In this document: positions 25,470 to 36,992 of the stretch, piece by piece | Layout of the letters: each line of letters starts with the position of its first letter | Numbering within the stretch: the first letter of the stretch is position 1 | Source: Bacteroidales bacterium | Lineage (GTDB): Bacteria; Bacteroidota; Bacteroidia; Bacteroidales; UBA7332 | Direction of reading: 5' to 3' | Length of the DNA stretch: 64,000 nucleotides | Assembly: GCA_028687995.1 (NCBI GenBank) | Contig: JAQTZA010000008.1 | Coordinates: forward strand, 1-64,000 | Made by a program: the position numbers and the translations under genes | The notes under the pieces: model-generated | Database searches by the model: none | Told to the model about the DNA's origin: nothing | What the model saw: only the letters and a program-made list of their open reading frames with translations

Positions 25470-26528
25470 ATGAAAAAAACTACATTTTCAATATTGCTTT
25501 TATGGGGGTTGATATTTTTCTCACCTAGCGCTCAAATTCCAATCAATTATTATAGTTCAGCTGAAGGTAAAATACAAGCAACCTTAAAAACTGCGCTAAG
25601 TAATATTATTCTCACGCATACTGAAAGAAGTTATGCCAATTTGTGGACTGATTTTCAGACTACCGACAAAAGAGCTGACGGCAAGGTTTGGGATATCTAC
25701 TCTATTACGACCAACTATGTTTTTGTAACTAATCAATGTGGAAATTACTCAGGCGAAGGAAGCTGTTACAATAGAGAGCACTCTTTTCCAAAATCATGGT
25801 TCAATGATGGAACTCCGATGTACACTGATTTATTTCATTTGTATCCATCAGATGGCTATGTAAATGGAAGAAGAGGAAATGATCCATTTGGAGAAGTTGC
25901 AAGTCCATCATATTCTTCAGCCAATGGCTATAGTAAGTTAGGAACATGCACTTTCCCTGGCTATAGCGGTTCTGTTTTTGAACCTAATGATGAATTAAAA
26001 GGAGATCTTGCAAGAAGCTACTTTTATATGGTAACTGCCTATGAATCAGTTCTTCCTAGTTGGCCAGGATCTGATCAAATTGTAAAAAATACTTACCCTT
26101 CCTTATCAGCTTGGTCGATTGAGCTTTTCCTAAAATGGAGTAGACAAGATCCTGTTAGTCAAAAAGAAATCAATCGAAATAATGCAATTTATAACATCCA
26201 GCATAATCGCAATCCGTTTATTGACTACCCTCAATTGGCGGAAAATATTTGGGGAAACAAACAGTCAGAAGCATTTTCTTCTTTAACAGGAATTGAAGAT
26301 CATCTTTATACACCAACTATTTATTATGCAAATTCAGAATTAATTATTGAAGATTTTACCTCTGAAGGAACTATTTCTATCTACAATTTACAAGGTAAAT
26401 TAATTCATAGTTCCCAGATATTTACTGGAACAAATAGAATTTCAGTTGAAGTAAAAAATACATTTATTGCTGTAATTAGCAGTAATAAAGGCACTTACTC
26501 TAAGAAAATTACACCAGAGAAGAATTAG
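25470..26528 (+). CDS. Secreted endonuclease I family protein, copy 2
   Basis: 352 residues, clearly a duplicate of the gene just upstream: same signal peptide plan, the matching catalytic NREHSFPKSWF, YTDLFHLYPSDGYVNGRRGNDPFGE, KWSRQDPVSQKEINRNNAIYNIQHNRNPFIDYPQLAE, and a T9SS-like C-terminal domain (IYNLQGKLIHSS, ending YSKKITPEKN). The cysteines (NQCGNYSGEGSCYN) are arranged like copy 1. The two are diverged at most other places, so the duplication is not recent. Tandem retention suggests different substrate or salt/metal preferences, or simple dosage. It ends 7 bases before the converging trmD. Confidence 0.88.
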   Translation: MKKTTFSILLLWGLIFFSPSAQIPINYYSSAEGKIQATLKTALSNIILTHTERSYANLWTDFQTTDKRADGKVWDIYSITTNYVFVTNQCGNYSGEGSCYNREHSFPKSWFNDGTPMYTDLFHLYPSDGYVNGRRGNDPFGEVASPSYSSANGYSKLGTCTFPGYSGSVFEPNDELKGDLARSYFYMVTAYESVLPSWPGSDQIVKNTYPSLSAWSIELFLKWSRQDPVSQKEINRNNAIYNIQHNRNPFIDYPQLAENIWGNKQSEAFSSLTGIEDHLYTPTIYYANSELIIEDFTSEGTISIYNLQGKLIHSSQIFTGTNRISVEVKNTFIAVISSNKGTYSKKITPEKN

Positions 26529-26535
26529 AATTTTA

Positions 26536-27210
26536 TTATTTTAATAAATCGGGGCGTAGCTTTTGAGTGCGATCAATAGATTGCTGCAATTGCCACTCCT
26601 CGATTTTTCGTTGATGACCGGATAGCAACACTTCTGGCACCTTCCAACCCTTATATTCAGCAGGACGTGTATAAACAGGAGGTGCAAGGAGATTATCCTG
26701 AAAAGAGTCAGATAGAGCTGATTGCTCGTCAGAAATCACCCCTGGAATTACTCGCACAACTGAATCGCATATAATAGCTGCAGCTAACTCTCCACCAGTT
26801 AACACATAATCTCCAATTGATATTTCCTTGGTAATCAGGTGTTCACGAACTCGAAAGTCAATTCCTTTATAATGACCACACAAAATAATCAAGTTTTGAG
26901 TCATCGACAATGAATTTGCCATCTTTTGATCAAAACGTTCTCCATCGGGTGAAGTAAAAATAATTTCATCATAGTTTCGTTCCTTTTTCAATTCCGAAAT
27001 CAACCTATCAATAGGTTCAATCTGCATGACCATTCCAGCCGAACCTCCAAATGGATAATCGTCAACACGTTTGTGTTTATCGAGCGTATAATCTCTTAAA
27101 TTATGAAGATGTATTTCTACAAATCCTTTATCTTTAGCGCGTTTTATAATTGAATGATTTAATGGGCTCTCAATCAACTCAGGTAAAACACTTATTATAT
27201 CAATTCTCAT
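26536..27210 (-). CDS. trmD: tRNA (guanine-N1)-methyltransferase
   Basis: 224 residues, typical for TrmD. The SPOUT-class knot is visible: the AdoMet-site loop with [35 protein letters not shown] (about 114-148) and the C-terminal motif with [25 protein letters not shown]. It methylates G37 next to the anticodon in tRNAs such as tRNA-Pro and tRNA-Arg, preventing frameshifts. It is not in its usual ribosomal operon (rpsP-rimM-rplS) and stands alone, converging on the second nuclease gene. Confidence 0.97.
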   Translation of the reverse strand: MRIDIISVLPELIESPLNHSIIKRAKDKGFVEIHLHNLRDYTLDKHKRVDDYPFGGSAGMVMQIEPIDRLISELKKERNYDEIIFTSPDGERFDQKMANSLSMTQNLIILCGHYKGIDFRVREHLITKEISIGDYVLTGGELAAAIICDSVVRVIPGVISDEQSALSDSFQDNLLAPPVYTRPAEYKGWKVPEVLLSGHQRKIEEWQLQQSIDRTQKLRPDLLK

Positions 27211-27244
27211 ATTCTGAATATTTTATACAAAAGTAGCGAATTGA

Positions 27245-29332
<2,088 letters not shown>

Positions 29333-29337
29333 AAGTT

Positions 29338-29856
29338 ATGCTAGACTATTTCATTAAAAGAAAAATCCGTTCAAATCTGAATGACTTAAATAGAAATCGA
29401 AATTTTGGAGGATTAGATGATATTCGTACTATAACCATTATTTTTGAAGTTTCTGATATTGAGCGTGCAAAAAATCTCCAATTCTTATTAAATTCTGAAG
29501 GAAAGAACTGTAATATGTTTGGATTTTACAATCAGAAAAATAAATTGGGAGATTCAATTGATGAATTTGCTTTTTCTAAAGCAGATTTATCAATCTTTCA
29601 GTTTCCAAACGAGGCGGTAATTGTAGAATTCAATAAAATAGTAGAAAGCAGCCAACTATTAATTGATTTAACTTATAACAACTATCTATCAATTAACTAC
29701 TTAATTTCAAGTAATAACTCGAATTTGAAAGTTGGAATAGCTAAAATTGGAATAGATTTATATGATTTTGTGGTTGAAATACAAAAAAATGTTGACAGCA
29801 AATTTCTTTCTGAACAGATATTGTTTTATCTTCGCAAACTGAAAAGTCAACGTTAA
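29338..29856 (+). CDS. DUF6913-type protein between ligA and dapA
   Basis: 172 residues, soluble, no signal or membrane segment. It alternates beta strands and helices (for example TITIIFEVSDIERAKNLQFLLNSEGK). I recall a conserved uncharacterised family in this position upstream of dapA in Bacteroidota (DUF6913); the family name is from memory. No catalytic motif is recognisable. The spacing (6 bases after ligA, 16 bases before dapA) puts it in the ligA-dapA operon. Function unknown. Confidence 0.75.
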   Translation: MLDYFIKRKIRSNLNDLNRNRNFGGLDDIRTITIIFEVSDIERAKNLQFLLNSEGKNCNMFGFYNQKNKLGDSIDEFAFSKADLSIFQFPNEAVIVEFNKIVESSQLLIDLTYNNYLSINYLISSNNSNLKVGIAKIGIDLYDFVVEIQKNVDSKFLSEQILFYLRKLKSQR

Positions 29857-29872
29857 GAATCGTACCAAATAT

Positions 29873-30766
29873 ATGATACAATTGAAATTAAAAGGAATGG
29901 GAGTGGCCTTAATTACTCCATTTAAAGAAGATGAAACCATTGACTTTACGGCATTGGGTAAATTGGTTGATTTTCAGCTTCGTAACGGGACTGACTATTT
30001 GGTTGTATTAGGTACAACTGCAGAGACTCCAACTCTAACAGACACAGAAAAGAAGGAAATTACACATTTTATTGTGAATCGTGTAAAATGTAAAATACCC
30101 GTAGTTTTAGGTGTGGGTGGCAACTGCACAAAGGCAATTGTAGAACAATTGAAAAATGATAATTTCGAAGGTATTGACGCAATTCTATCTGTAACTCCTT
30201 ACTATAACAAACCTACGCAAGAAGGTATATATCAACACTATAAATCAATTTCTGAGGCAACAAAATTGCCTATTATTCTTTACAATGTACCTGGTAGAAC
30301 TGGTGTAAATATGACCTCAGCTACCACTTTGCGGCTCGCTCGAGATTTTTATAATGTGGTTGCAATTAAAGAGGCATCAGGAAATATTACTCAAATGGAT
30401 GAAATCATAAAATCTAAACCTACTGATTTTATGGTAATATCCGGAGACGATGGTATAACATTCCCATTAATTACACTTGGAGCTGTTGGAGTAATATCTG
30501 TTATTGGAAATGCTTTTCCAAAAGAATTTAGCAAAATGGTTCGCCTTGCATTGAATGGAGATTTTAGTAGTGCATTGAAAATTCATCACAAATTTACAGA
30601 ATTGATAGAACTTCTTTTTGTCGAAGGAAATCCTGCCGGAGTTAAAGCGATGTTGAATGCAATGGGATATATTGAAAATATTTTACGTTTACCTTTAGTG
30701 CCAACTCAACTTACGACATACGAAAAAATTAGATCTGTTCTTCAAGATCTCAATATTAAGAGTTAA
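29873..30766 (+). CDS. dapA: 4-hydroxy-tetrahydrodipicolinate synthase
   Basis: 297 residues of a Schiff-base (beta/alpha)8 aldolase. Visible are the GTTAETPTL motif (about 46-54), YYNKPTQEGIYQHY (catalytic Tyr, about 109-122), GRTGVNM, and AIKEASGN with the Schiff-base lysine. It condenses pyruvate with aspartate semialdehyde, committing to lysine and diaminopimelate for the cell wall. It is the last gene of the ligA-DUF6913-dapA unit and ends at a clear terminator. Confidence 0.96.
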   Translation: MIQLKLKGMGVALITPFKEDETIDFTALGKLVDFQLRNGTDYLVVLGTTAETPTLTDTEKKEITHFIVNRVKCKIPVVLGVGGNCTKAIVEQLKNDNFEGIDAILSVTPYYNKPTQEGIYQHYKSISEATKLPIILYNVPGRTGVNMTSATTLRLARDFYNVVAIKEASGNITQMDEIIKSKPTDFMVISGDDGITFPLITLGAVGVISVIGNAFPKEFSKMVRLALNGDFSSALKIHHKFTELIELLFVEGNPAGVKAMLNAMGYIENILRLPLVPTQLTTYEKIRSVLQDLNIKS

Positions 30767-30790
30767 GGAATGAAAGATATAACTAATATA

Positions 30791-30817
30791 AGCTCGACAA
30801 TTGTCGGGCTTTTTTTA
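30791..30817 (+). terminator. Intrinsic terminator after dapA
   Basis: AGCTCGACAA pairs with TTGTCGGGCT (one G-U) with no loop drawn between the arms, followed by seven T. Confidence 0.8.
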
Positions 30818-30987
30818 TCAACATATAAATTAGCTTATTTGTTATATAATTACTATTATGTTAAGTATCAAAGATTGATACCTCTTTACTACCAATGTAG
30901 CTCAATAATATCATAAACAATTAATTCTCAGAGAATTTGGACTTCTTCATAAATATGATGATATTTGTATTTATAAATTAAATTGGA

Positions 30988-32160
30988 ATGAAATACAATT
31001 TTGACGAAATTATTGATAGAAAAGGAACTTCGGCATACAAAGTTGACTTACTAAAAGCTCGTTATGGCACAGACGATTTACTACCTCTTTGGGTAGCTGA
31101 TATGGATTTCAAATCTCCAGATTTTATTCTTGAAGCAATTAGAGAAAGAGCTAACCATGAGATATTGGGTTATACGGTAAGAAATCAAGACTTTTTTGAA
31201 CCAATGGTCAAATGGGTTGAAAAAAAACATGACTGGATAATGAATCCTAATTGGATGGGATTTTCTCCTGGCATTTTACCTGCTATAGCATTGTCAATCA
31301 ATGCTTTTACAAATCCAGGAGATAAAATAATTATACAACCACCTATCTATCCTCCATTTATGAGTATAGTAAAGAACAATCATAGAGAAGTTGTTTTCAA
31401 TCAATTACTCCTTGAAGATGGTCGATATAAAATGGATTTTGATGGACTTGAATCTTTGATTGATGAGAAAACGAAAATGATTTTATTATGCAGTCCTCAC
31501 AATCCGGGAGGACGGATTTGGAGTAAAGACGAATTGATAAAACTTGCTGAAATCTGTGCCCGAAAAAATGTTTTGGTTATTTCCGACGAGATTCATGCAG
31601 ATTTAGCTTTAAAGGGTAATAAGCACTACCTCTTCCCCACTGTTTCTGAGCATGCATTCAATAATAGTATAACGCTCATAGCACCAAGTAAAACTTTCAA
31701 CATTGCTGGATTAGTAACTGCTAGTTATATAATTCCTAATGAAAGTATTAGATTAAAATTTCAGAGACAAATAGAATCTGCCGAAATTGCAAGTGGAAAT
31801 ATTTTTGCATATACTGCCGCACGAGCAGCCTATCAAAAGGGGGAAGATTGGTTGAGTCAGATGATGGAATATGTACAAGGAAATATTGACTTTGTAACAG
31901 AATTCATTAAAGAAAATCTACCAAAAATCAAACCAATGATTCCCGAAGCTTCATTCCTTATATGGCTTGATTTCAGACAATTAGATATATCTGACTATGA
32001 ACTTCGAAAGATATTGATTAATGAATCCAAATTGGCATTTAATGACGGGCCAAGTTTTGGTCCAGGTGGTGAAGGGTTTCAACGTATCAACGTAGGATGC
32101 TCCAGAGAACTTCTACGTGAAGCGATGGATCGGTTGAAAACGACCTTTGAAAAATATTGA
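30988..32160 (+). CDS. MalY/PatB-type PLP aminotransferase/cystathionine beta-lyase
   Basis: 390 residues, class I/II PLP fold. The opening FDEIIDRKGTSAYKVDLLKARYG and PLWVADMDF match the PatB/MalY subgroup. The Schiff-base lysine is in APSKTFNIAG (about 233), and SPHNPGGRIW (about 170-179) and DEIHADL carry the other cofactor contacts. The family cleaves cystathionine to homocysteine and can also cleave cysteine. It faces an O-acetylhomoserine-type sulfhydrylase gene across a convergent terminator, so both belong to methionine and cysteine metabolism. Which reaction dominates cannot be told from sequence. Confidence 0.88.
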   Translation: MKYNFDEIIDRKGTSAYKVDLLKARYGTDDLLPLWVADMDFKSPDFILEAIRERANHEILGYTVRNQDFFEPMVKWVEKKHDWIMNPNWMGFSPGILPAIALSINAFTNPGDKIIIQPPIYPPFMSIVKNNHREVVFNQLLLEDGRYKMDFDGLESLIDEKTKMILLCSPHNPGGRIWSKDELIKLAEICARKNVLVISDEIHADLALKGNKHYLFPTVSEHAFNNSITLIAPSKTFNIAGLVTASYIIPNESIRLKFQRQIESAEIASGNIFAYTAARAAYQKGEDWLSQMMEYVQGNIDFVTEFIKENLPKIKPMIPEASFLIWLDFRQLDISDYELRKILINESKLAFNDGPSFGPGGEGFQRINVGCSRELLREAMDRLKTTFEKY

Positions 32161-32171
32161 TTTGATTTTCA

Positions 32172-32210
32172 AAAAAAAACACTTACAAGATATTTTATAG
32201 GTGTTTTTTT
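32172..32210. terminator. Bidirectional terminator
   Basis: AAAAACACTTA pairs with TAGGTGTTTTT (one G-U) with a long AT loop and A/T runs on both sides. It separates the converging PLP genes. Confidence 0.7.
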
Positions 32211-32214
32211 GAAA

Positions 32215-33474
32215 TTATATACTATTTTGTAATGCTTGTTTAATATCATTTAATAGATCAGAAGGATCTTCTAAGCCAACTGACAATCTAATATCACGAT
32301 CATCTATTTCCATTTGGCGTCTAACTTCGGCAGTATAATTTCCATAAATAGTGGATGCTGGATGAATAATCAAAGATCTATTATCAAACAAATTTGTTGC
32401 CCGTTTGATAAGCTTGAGGTTATTCAAAAAAGTATAACAAGCTTCTTTGGAAACCAAACGAAAAGTTAACATTGAGCCAGGAAACTCTCCAAACTGTGAT
32501 TTACTTATTTCATAAAACCGATTGTCTGGCAATCCGGTATAGTTAACTGATTGAATCCCATTTACAGTTAATAGATTGTTAGCTAATATTTTACACGATT
32601 GAGAAGAACGATTGTATCTGACTTCAAGCGTTTCTAAACCCAAAGATTGCATATTAGCCGAATGAGAACCCATGTAACAACCCAACGTGCGATGAATCTC
32701 TTTTCTGAGTTTCATCGTAAAAGTTGTATTTCCAAATTGTGGTACTAGAGGTGCTAATTTTTTTGAATTACTCCAATCAAAAGTGCCATGATCAATGATT
32801 AAGCCACCGAGACTAGTTCCACCACCTGATAGATATTTTGTACTTGAAACGATTTCAATATCTACACCAAAATCCTTTGCTAAGAAGCATACAAATGGTA
32901 TTACTGTAGTATCAGCAACAAGTGGAACCCCCTTTGAATGAGCTATTTGTGATAATTCTTTCAAATTTGCAACCTCAAGATGCGGATTTGTCAATACCTC
33001 TAAAAACAGTGCGCAAGTATTTTCATCAATACATTTTTCAACTGCTTTCGCATCGGTTAAATCACAAAAACGAATTTCAACATTGAATGCGGAAAGTGTA
33101 TTTTTAAAAAATCCATACGTGTTTCCAAAAAGATGGGCAGAGGTCACAATATTTGCTCCTGAATAAGCCAATTCAATAAATGTGCTAGATATAGCAGCCA
33201 TTCCAGAATTGACAGCCATCACTCCTACTGCTCCTGTAATTTCAATAATCCTTCGTTCAAATCCTTCAACTGTTGGATTGGAAATGCGTGAGTAAGCATG
33301 CAATGATTTTACTCCAGTGAATGCATCTGCCATCTCTTCAGCTGTCTCGAATTCATACGCAACATTCTCATATACAGGTATTTGCAATGAGTTGTAAGCG
33401 TCTTTCTTTGGATATTCTGTATGAATTATACGTGTTGAAAATCCTTTTTTTAATTCATTTATATCTTTGCTCAT
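32215..33474 (-). CDS. Cys/Met-metabolism PLP enzyme, O-acetylhomoserine sulfhydrylase-like
   Basis: 419 residues, the usual MetY length. Markers: FSTRIIHTEY at the start, PVYENVAYEFE, SRISNPTVEGFERRI, NSGMAAISST (about 88-97) and SSTKYLSGGGTSLGG with the PLP lysine (about 217). These identify the trans-sulfuration family. Length and the EITGAVGVMAV segment favour an O-acetylhomoserine sulfhydrylase over cystathionine gamma-synthase, but methionine gamma-lyase cannot be excluded. It follows the DUF2027-Smr gene after 14 bases, so the two probably share an mRNA. Confidence 0.82.
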   Translation of the reverse strand: MSKDINELKKGFSTRIIHTEYPKKDAYNSLQIPVYENVAYEFETAEEMADAFTGVKSLHAYSRISNPTVEGFERRIIEITGAVGVMAVNSGMAAISSTFIELAYSGANIVTSAHLFGNTYGFFKNTLSAFNVEIRFCDLTDAKAVEKCIDENTCALFLEVLTNPHLEVANLKELSQIAHSKGVPLVADTTVIPFVCFLAKDFGVDIEIVSSTKYLSGGGTSLGGLIIDHGTFDWSNSKKLAPLVPQFGNTTFTMKLRKEIHRTLGCYMGSHSANMQSLGLETLEVRYNRSSQSCKILANNLLTVNGIQSVNYTGLPDNRFYEISKSQFGEFPGSMLTFRLVSKEACYTFLNNLKLIKRATNLFDNRSLIIHPASTIYGNYTAEVRRQMEIDDRDIRLSVGLEDPSDLLNDIKQALQNSI

Positions 33475-33488
33475 AAAAGTAATTATCC

Positions 33489-34532
33489 TTATTTAATTGT
33501 AATCATAGTTGCTCCAAATCCGTATTCGCGGAAAGAGGCATCTTGATATTGACATGATTTGTATTTAATTTTTAATTCATCCAAAATGGCTTTTCTAAGA
33601 ACGCCCTCACCTTTTCCATGTATAAAAACAATCTTTTTTCCTTTTATGCGAAGGTTTTCCTTCATTATTTCATTAAATTTATCCAATTGTATTCTAATTA
33701 TATCTGAATTAACAAGCCCTACTGTGCTATCTATTAGCTCATTGGCATGTAAATCTATTTCTAAAATACTACTTCCTAAATTGATATTAACAGACTGTTT
33801 AACAGGAGTTTTCAAATCACCTTTTGATTTCATAGCCCATTCAATTTCCTCTGGTTTTATCTCAAACATCTGCTGTTGCTGATCATTTTTCACAATGAAA
33901 TATATCATTGCATTATCTTCAAAATAGTTATTTTCTTGAAAACTATGCAGCTTGTAAAATTTGACAGTATCGAGATGTATTTCTACAGATCCGGGACTCT
34001 TTAATTCAAAATTCTTATCTTTCTTATGTGCGGTAAACTGCACACAAATTCTCTCCAATTCGTTTAATTTATCTTTAGAAATCTCTTCGAGAAAGATTTG
34101 TTGATTTGGTTCGATAATTCCTGTATTTCGTAAAATCCATCCCTTACCCTGTTTACACAAATAATTGTACTGAACAAAATAGTTGCTATTATTTACCAAA
34201 AACGACTCATAATCAGTCGTTTGTATATTTTTCTCATCGAGTGGCAAGAAAGCTAGAATTAAATTTAACTTGTCCCCATCTTTGGTTTCCACAATTTTAG
34301 GGGCTGGAGAATACGTATTTTTGGTCTCTTGATTTATGTTTTTTTGATATGAAGAGATGGGCGCATTTTTTGTCGAAATACTTTCAATTACCACGCATTC
34401 CTTAATCATAACGGGTGTTTCGAAGCCATCTTCTTCCTCTACAGCCACCAAATCTTTGCTTACAAATCGCTTTACTACTCCTCCGCCAATTGAGTTTAGA
34501 AAACGCACTTTATCTCCAATTTTTAAGGCCAT
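33489..34532 (-). CDS. DUF2027-Smr domain protein
   Basis: 347 residues. The N-terminal DUF2027 portion begins GDKVRFLNSIGGGVVKRF; the central region is beta-rich; residues about 260-347 are an Smr domain with the EIDLH start and the signature FIHGKGEGVLR (HGxG), linked to endonuclease or nicking activity in MutS2/SMR proteins. The combination is typical of Bacteroidota. It is presumably cytoplasmic and acts on nucleic acid; substrate unknown. It is transcribed away from pspC-uvrB. Confidence 0.9.
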   Translation of the reverse strand: MALKIGDKVRFLNSIGGGVVKRFVSKDLVAVEEEDGFETPVMIKECVVIESISTKNAPISSYQKNINQETKNTYSPAPKIVETKDGDKLNLILAFLPLDEKNIQTTDYESFLVNNSNYFVQYNYLCKQGKGWILRNTGIIEPNQQIFLEEISKDKLNELERICVQFTAHKKDKNFELKSPGSVEIHLDTVKFYKLHSFQENNYFEDNAMIYFIVKNDQQQQMFEIKPEEIEWAMKSKGDLKTPVKQSVNINLGSSILEIDLHANELIDSTVGLVNSDIIRIQLDKFNEIMKENLRIKGKKIVFIHGKGEGVLRKAILDELKIKYKSCQYQDASFREYGFGATMITIK

Positions 34533-34653
34533 TCTGGGTTTACTTTCTTTTAATTAAATTTTGATGTTGCAAAGGTGGCATTTCTTAACCGTATAAGCAA
34601 TAATTAGACTCGGAAAATGAATCTCAAAAGTCAGTTATATAAAAAAATAGTGT

Positions 34654-34661
34654 TATTTTTG
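34654..34661 (+). promoter_or_regulatory. Putative -7 element for pspC-uvrB
   Basis: TATTTTTG matches TAnnTTTG and lies 42 bases before the pspC ATG. No convincing -33 at the right distance was seen. Confidence 0.45.
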
Positions 34662-34702
34662 TATAATAATGAAGCTTCACAAACCTCTAAATTCTATCAA
34701 TT

Positions 34703-34906
34703 ATGAGTAAAAAGCTGAGAAGGTCATTCGACCACAGGATAGCTGGAGTATGCGGCGGTATCGCAGAATATTTTGATATTGATGCAACTTTGGTTCGAAT
34801 CGGATATGCATTATTATCAATCTTATCTGTTGCATTTCCAGGCATTTTAGTATATCTGGTGTTGTGGTTAATTATACCCAAAAATGATGAATGGAATTTA
34901 AAATAG
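34703..34906 (+). CDS. PspC-domain membrane protein
   Basis: 67 residues: a short basic start, the PspC signature (KLRRSFDHRIAGVCGGIAEYFDIDATLVR) and one or two membrane segments (about 30-58: IGYALLSILSVAFPGILVYLVLWLIIP). PspC-type proteins sense envelope stress. No pspA is beside it. Its last five codons overlap the start of uvrB by 16 bases in another frame, so translation of the two is coupled and a repair gene sits behind an envelope-stress gene. Confidence 0.9.
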   Translation: MSKKLRRSFDHRIAGVCGGIAEYFDIDATLVRIGYALLSILSVAFPGILVYLVLWLIIPKNDEWNLK

Positions 34907-36906
34907 TATCACCTTACCAGCCAACGGGTGACCAGCCAGAGGCTATTGATCAGCTCACTAATGGTGTAAATGAAGGAATCCGTAATCAGACTCTCTTGGG
35001 AGTAACAGGTTCTGGCAAAACATTTACTGTTGCAAACATCATTGAACGTGTTCAAAAACCAACACTTATATTAAGTCATAATAAGACGTTGGCTGCTCAG
35101 TTGTATAGTGAGTTCAAAAGTTTTTTTCCAAATAATGCGGTTGAATATTTTGTTTCTTACTACGACTATTATCAACCAGAAGCCTATCTTCCTGGTTCGG
35201 ATACCTATATAGAAAAAGATTTGGCGATTAATCAGGAGCTCGAAAAATTAAGATTATCCACCACTTCGTCTTTACTCTCTGGCCGAAAAGATGTTTTAGT
35301 TGTGTCTTCCGTTTCTTGTCTGTTTGGAATTGGAAATCCTGAGGATTTTCACAGCAATATTATCGCCATTTCAACAGGTCAAAAAATCACTCGAAATGTA
35401 TTTCTTCGCTCATTAGTAGATAGTCTATATGCTCGTAATGAAGTTGATTTACAGCATGGTAACTTTAGAGTAAAGGGTGATACAATTGATATTTATCTTG
35501 CATATACCGATACGATTGTTCGTGTTATTTTCTGGGATGATGAGATTGAAGCAATTGAAACAGTTGATCCAATCAGTGGAATGACTCTTTCTGTATTAGA
35601 TAATTACAATATTTTTCCAGCCAACTTATTTGTCACCACCAAAGAACGACTGAATCGCGCTATCGGAGAAATTGAGCTCGACTTGGGCAAGCAAGTGGAA
35701 TTTTTCAATTCAATTGGCAAAGAATACGAAGCAAAAAGAATTTACGAACGGGTTACTTTTGACTTGGAGATGATTCGGGAGGTTGGGCATTGTTCTGGCA
35801 TTGAAAACTATTCGCGTTATTTTGATGGTCGTTTACCAGGCACTCGCCCCTTCTGTCTGATTGATTATTTTCCAAAAGACTTTTTGGTTGTGATTGATGA
35901 AAGTCACGTCACACTTCCTCAAATACGTGGAATGTTTGGTGGCGACAATTCTAGAAAAAAGAATTTAGTAGAATATGGATTTCGGTTGCCTGCGGCTATT
36001 GACAATCGGCCACTGAGGTTCGAAGAATTTGAAGAAATAGTTGAGCAAACAATTTATGTAAGTGCCACACCAGCAGATTATGAACTTAACAAATCCGAAG
36101 GTGTGGTTGTGGAACAGGTTATTCGTCCTACTGGATTATTAGACCCAGTAATAGAAGTACGTCCTAGTTTAAATCAAATTGACGATTTAATGGAAGAGAT
36201 TCAGCTACGAGTGGAGCTGGATGAACGTGTTCTGATAACAACACTGACAAAGCGGATGGCTGAAGAGTTGAATAGCTATTTTGGTCGATTAAATTTTCGT
36301 TGCAATTATATCCACTCCGATGTTGATACCCTTGATCGTGTTCGTATTCTTGACGAACTACGGAATGGGCTGCATGACGTGCTGATTGGAGTCAACCTTC
36401 TCAGAGAGGGATTAGATTTACCGGAAGTTTCTCTCGTTGCGATACTCGATGCTGACAAAGAAGGCTTTCTTCGCTCCCACCGATCATTGACGCAAACAGC
36501 TGGACGTGCAGCTAGAAATCTAAATGGAAAAGTGATTATGTATGCTGATAAAATTACCGAAAGCATGCGTAAAACAATTGATGAAACTAATCGTAGAAGA
36601 GAAAAACAGCTAGCTTACAATGAGTTAAATAATATAACTCCGCAAGCAATTTTAAAATCGAGAAATTCAATTTTGGGTGATGAGTTTAGTAAATCGCATC
36701 CAAATGTATATGTTGAAAAAGATTCAACTACTGTTGCCGCCGATCCGATTATCCAATACATGAGTAAGCCTCAATTAGAAAAATCAATTGAAAGAACCCG
36801 AAAGATGATGCAAGAGGCGGCAAAGAAACTTGAATTCATGGAAGCAGCTCAGTACCGCGATGAACTGATCAAGCTAGAAGACATCTTCAAACTTAAATTT
36901 AGTTAG
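34891..36906 (+). CDS. uvrB: Excinuclease ABC subunit B
   Basis: 671 residues, standard. It has the Walker A GVTGSGKTF (about 38-46), the beta-hairpin YYDYYQPEAYLPGSDTYIEKD (about 91-111), SHVTLPQIRGM, the helicase motif LREGLDLPEVSLVAILDADKEGFLRS (about 505-530) and a C-terminal UvrC-binding domain (about 628-665). It checks DNA damage and loads UvrC in nucleotide excision repair. It is coupled to pspC upstream. No SOS box recognisable to me is present upstream, but the Bacteroidota LexA site is not assumed. Confidence 0.98.
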   Translation: MEFKIVSPYQPTGDQPEAIDQLTNGVNEGIRNQTLLGVTGSGKTFTVANIIERVQKPTLILSHNKTLAAQLYSEFKSFFPNNAVEYFVSYYDYYQPEAYLPGSDTYIEKDLAINQELEKLRLSTTSSLLSGRKDVLVVSSVSCLFGIGNPEDFHSNIIAISTGQKITRNVFLRSLVDSLYARNEVDLQHGNFRVKGDTIDIYLAYTDTIVRVIFWDDEIEAIETVDPISGMTLSVLDNYNIFPANLFVTTKERLNRAIGEIELDLGKQVEFFNSIGKEYEAKRIYERVTFDLEMIREVGHCSGIENYSRYFDGRLPGTRPFCLIDYFPKDFLVVIDESHVTLPQIRGMFGGDNSRKKNLVEYGFRLPAAIDNRPLRFEEFEEIVEQTIYVSATPADYELNKSEGVVVEQVIRPTGLLDPVIEVRPSLNQIDDLMEEIQLRVELDERVLITTLTKRMAEELNSYFGRLNFRCNYIHSDVDTLDRVRILDELRNGLHDVLIGVNLLREGLDLPEVSLVAILDADKEGFLRSHRSLTQTAGRAARNLNGKVIMYADKITESMRKTIDETNRRREKQLAYNELNNITPQAILKSRNSILGDEFSKSHPNVYVEKDSTTVAADPIIQYMSKPQLEKSIERTRKMMQEAAKKLEFMEAAQYRDELIKLEDIFKLKFS

Positions 36907-36942
36907 TTTTTCAACTATTGAACTAAACCTTTCTGCTTATTT

Positions 36943-36974
36943 TTAGTCAAATAATGTCTTATATTTTTGACTAA
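36943..36974. promoter_or_regulatory. 9-bp perfect inverted repeat over a -7 element
   Basis: TTAGTCAAA and TTTGACTAA pair perfectly around 14 bases, and the right arm overlaps an exact TATTTTTG -7 element (36962-36969), 19 bases before the next start codon. It looks like an operator for a regulator of the outer-membrane barrel gene; it could also be a stem-loop in the leader. Confidence 0.55.
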
Positions 36975-36992
36975 CATGATGTATCCAATATT

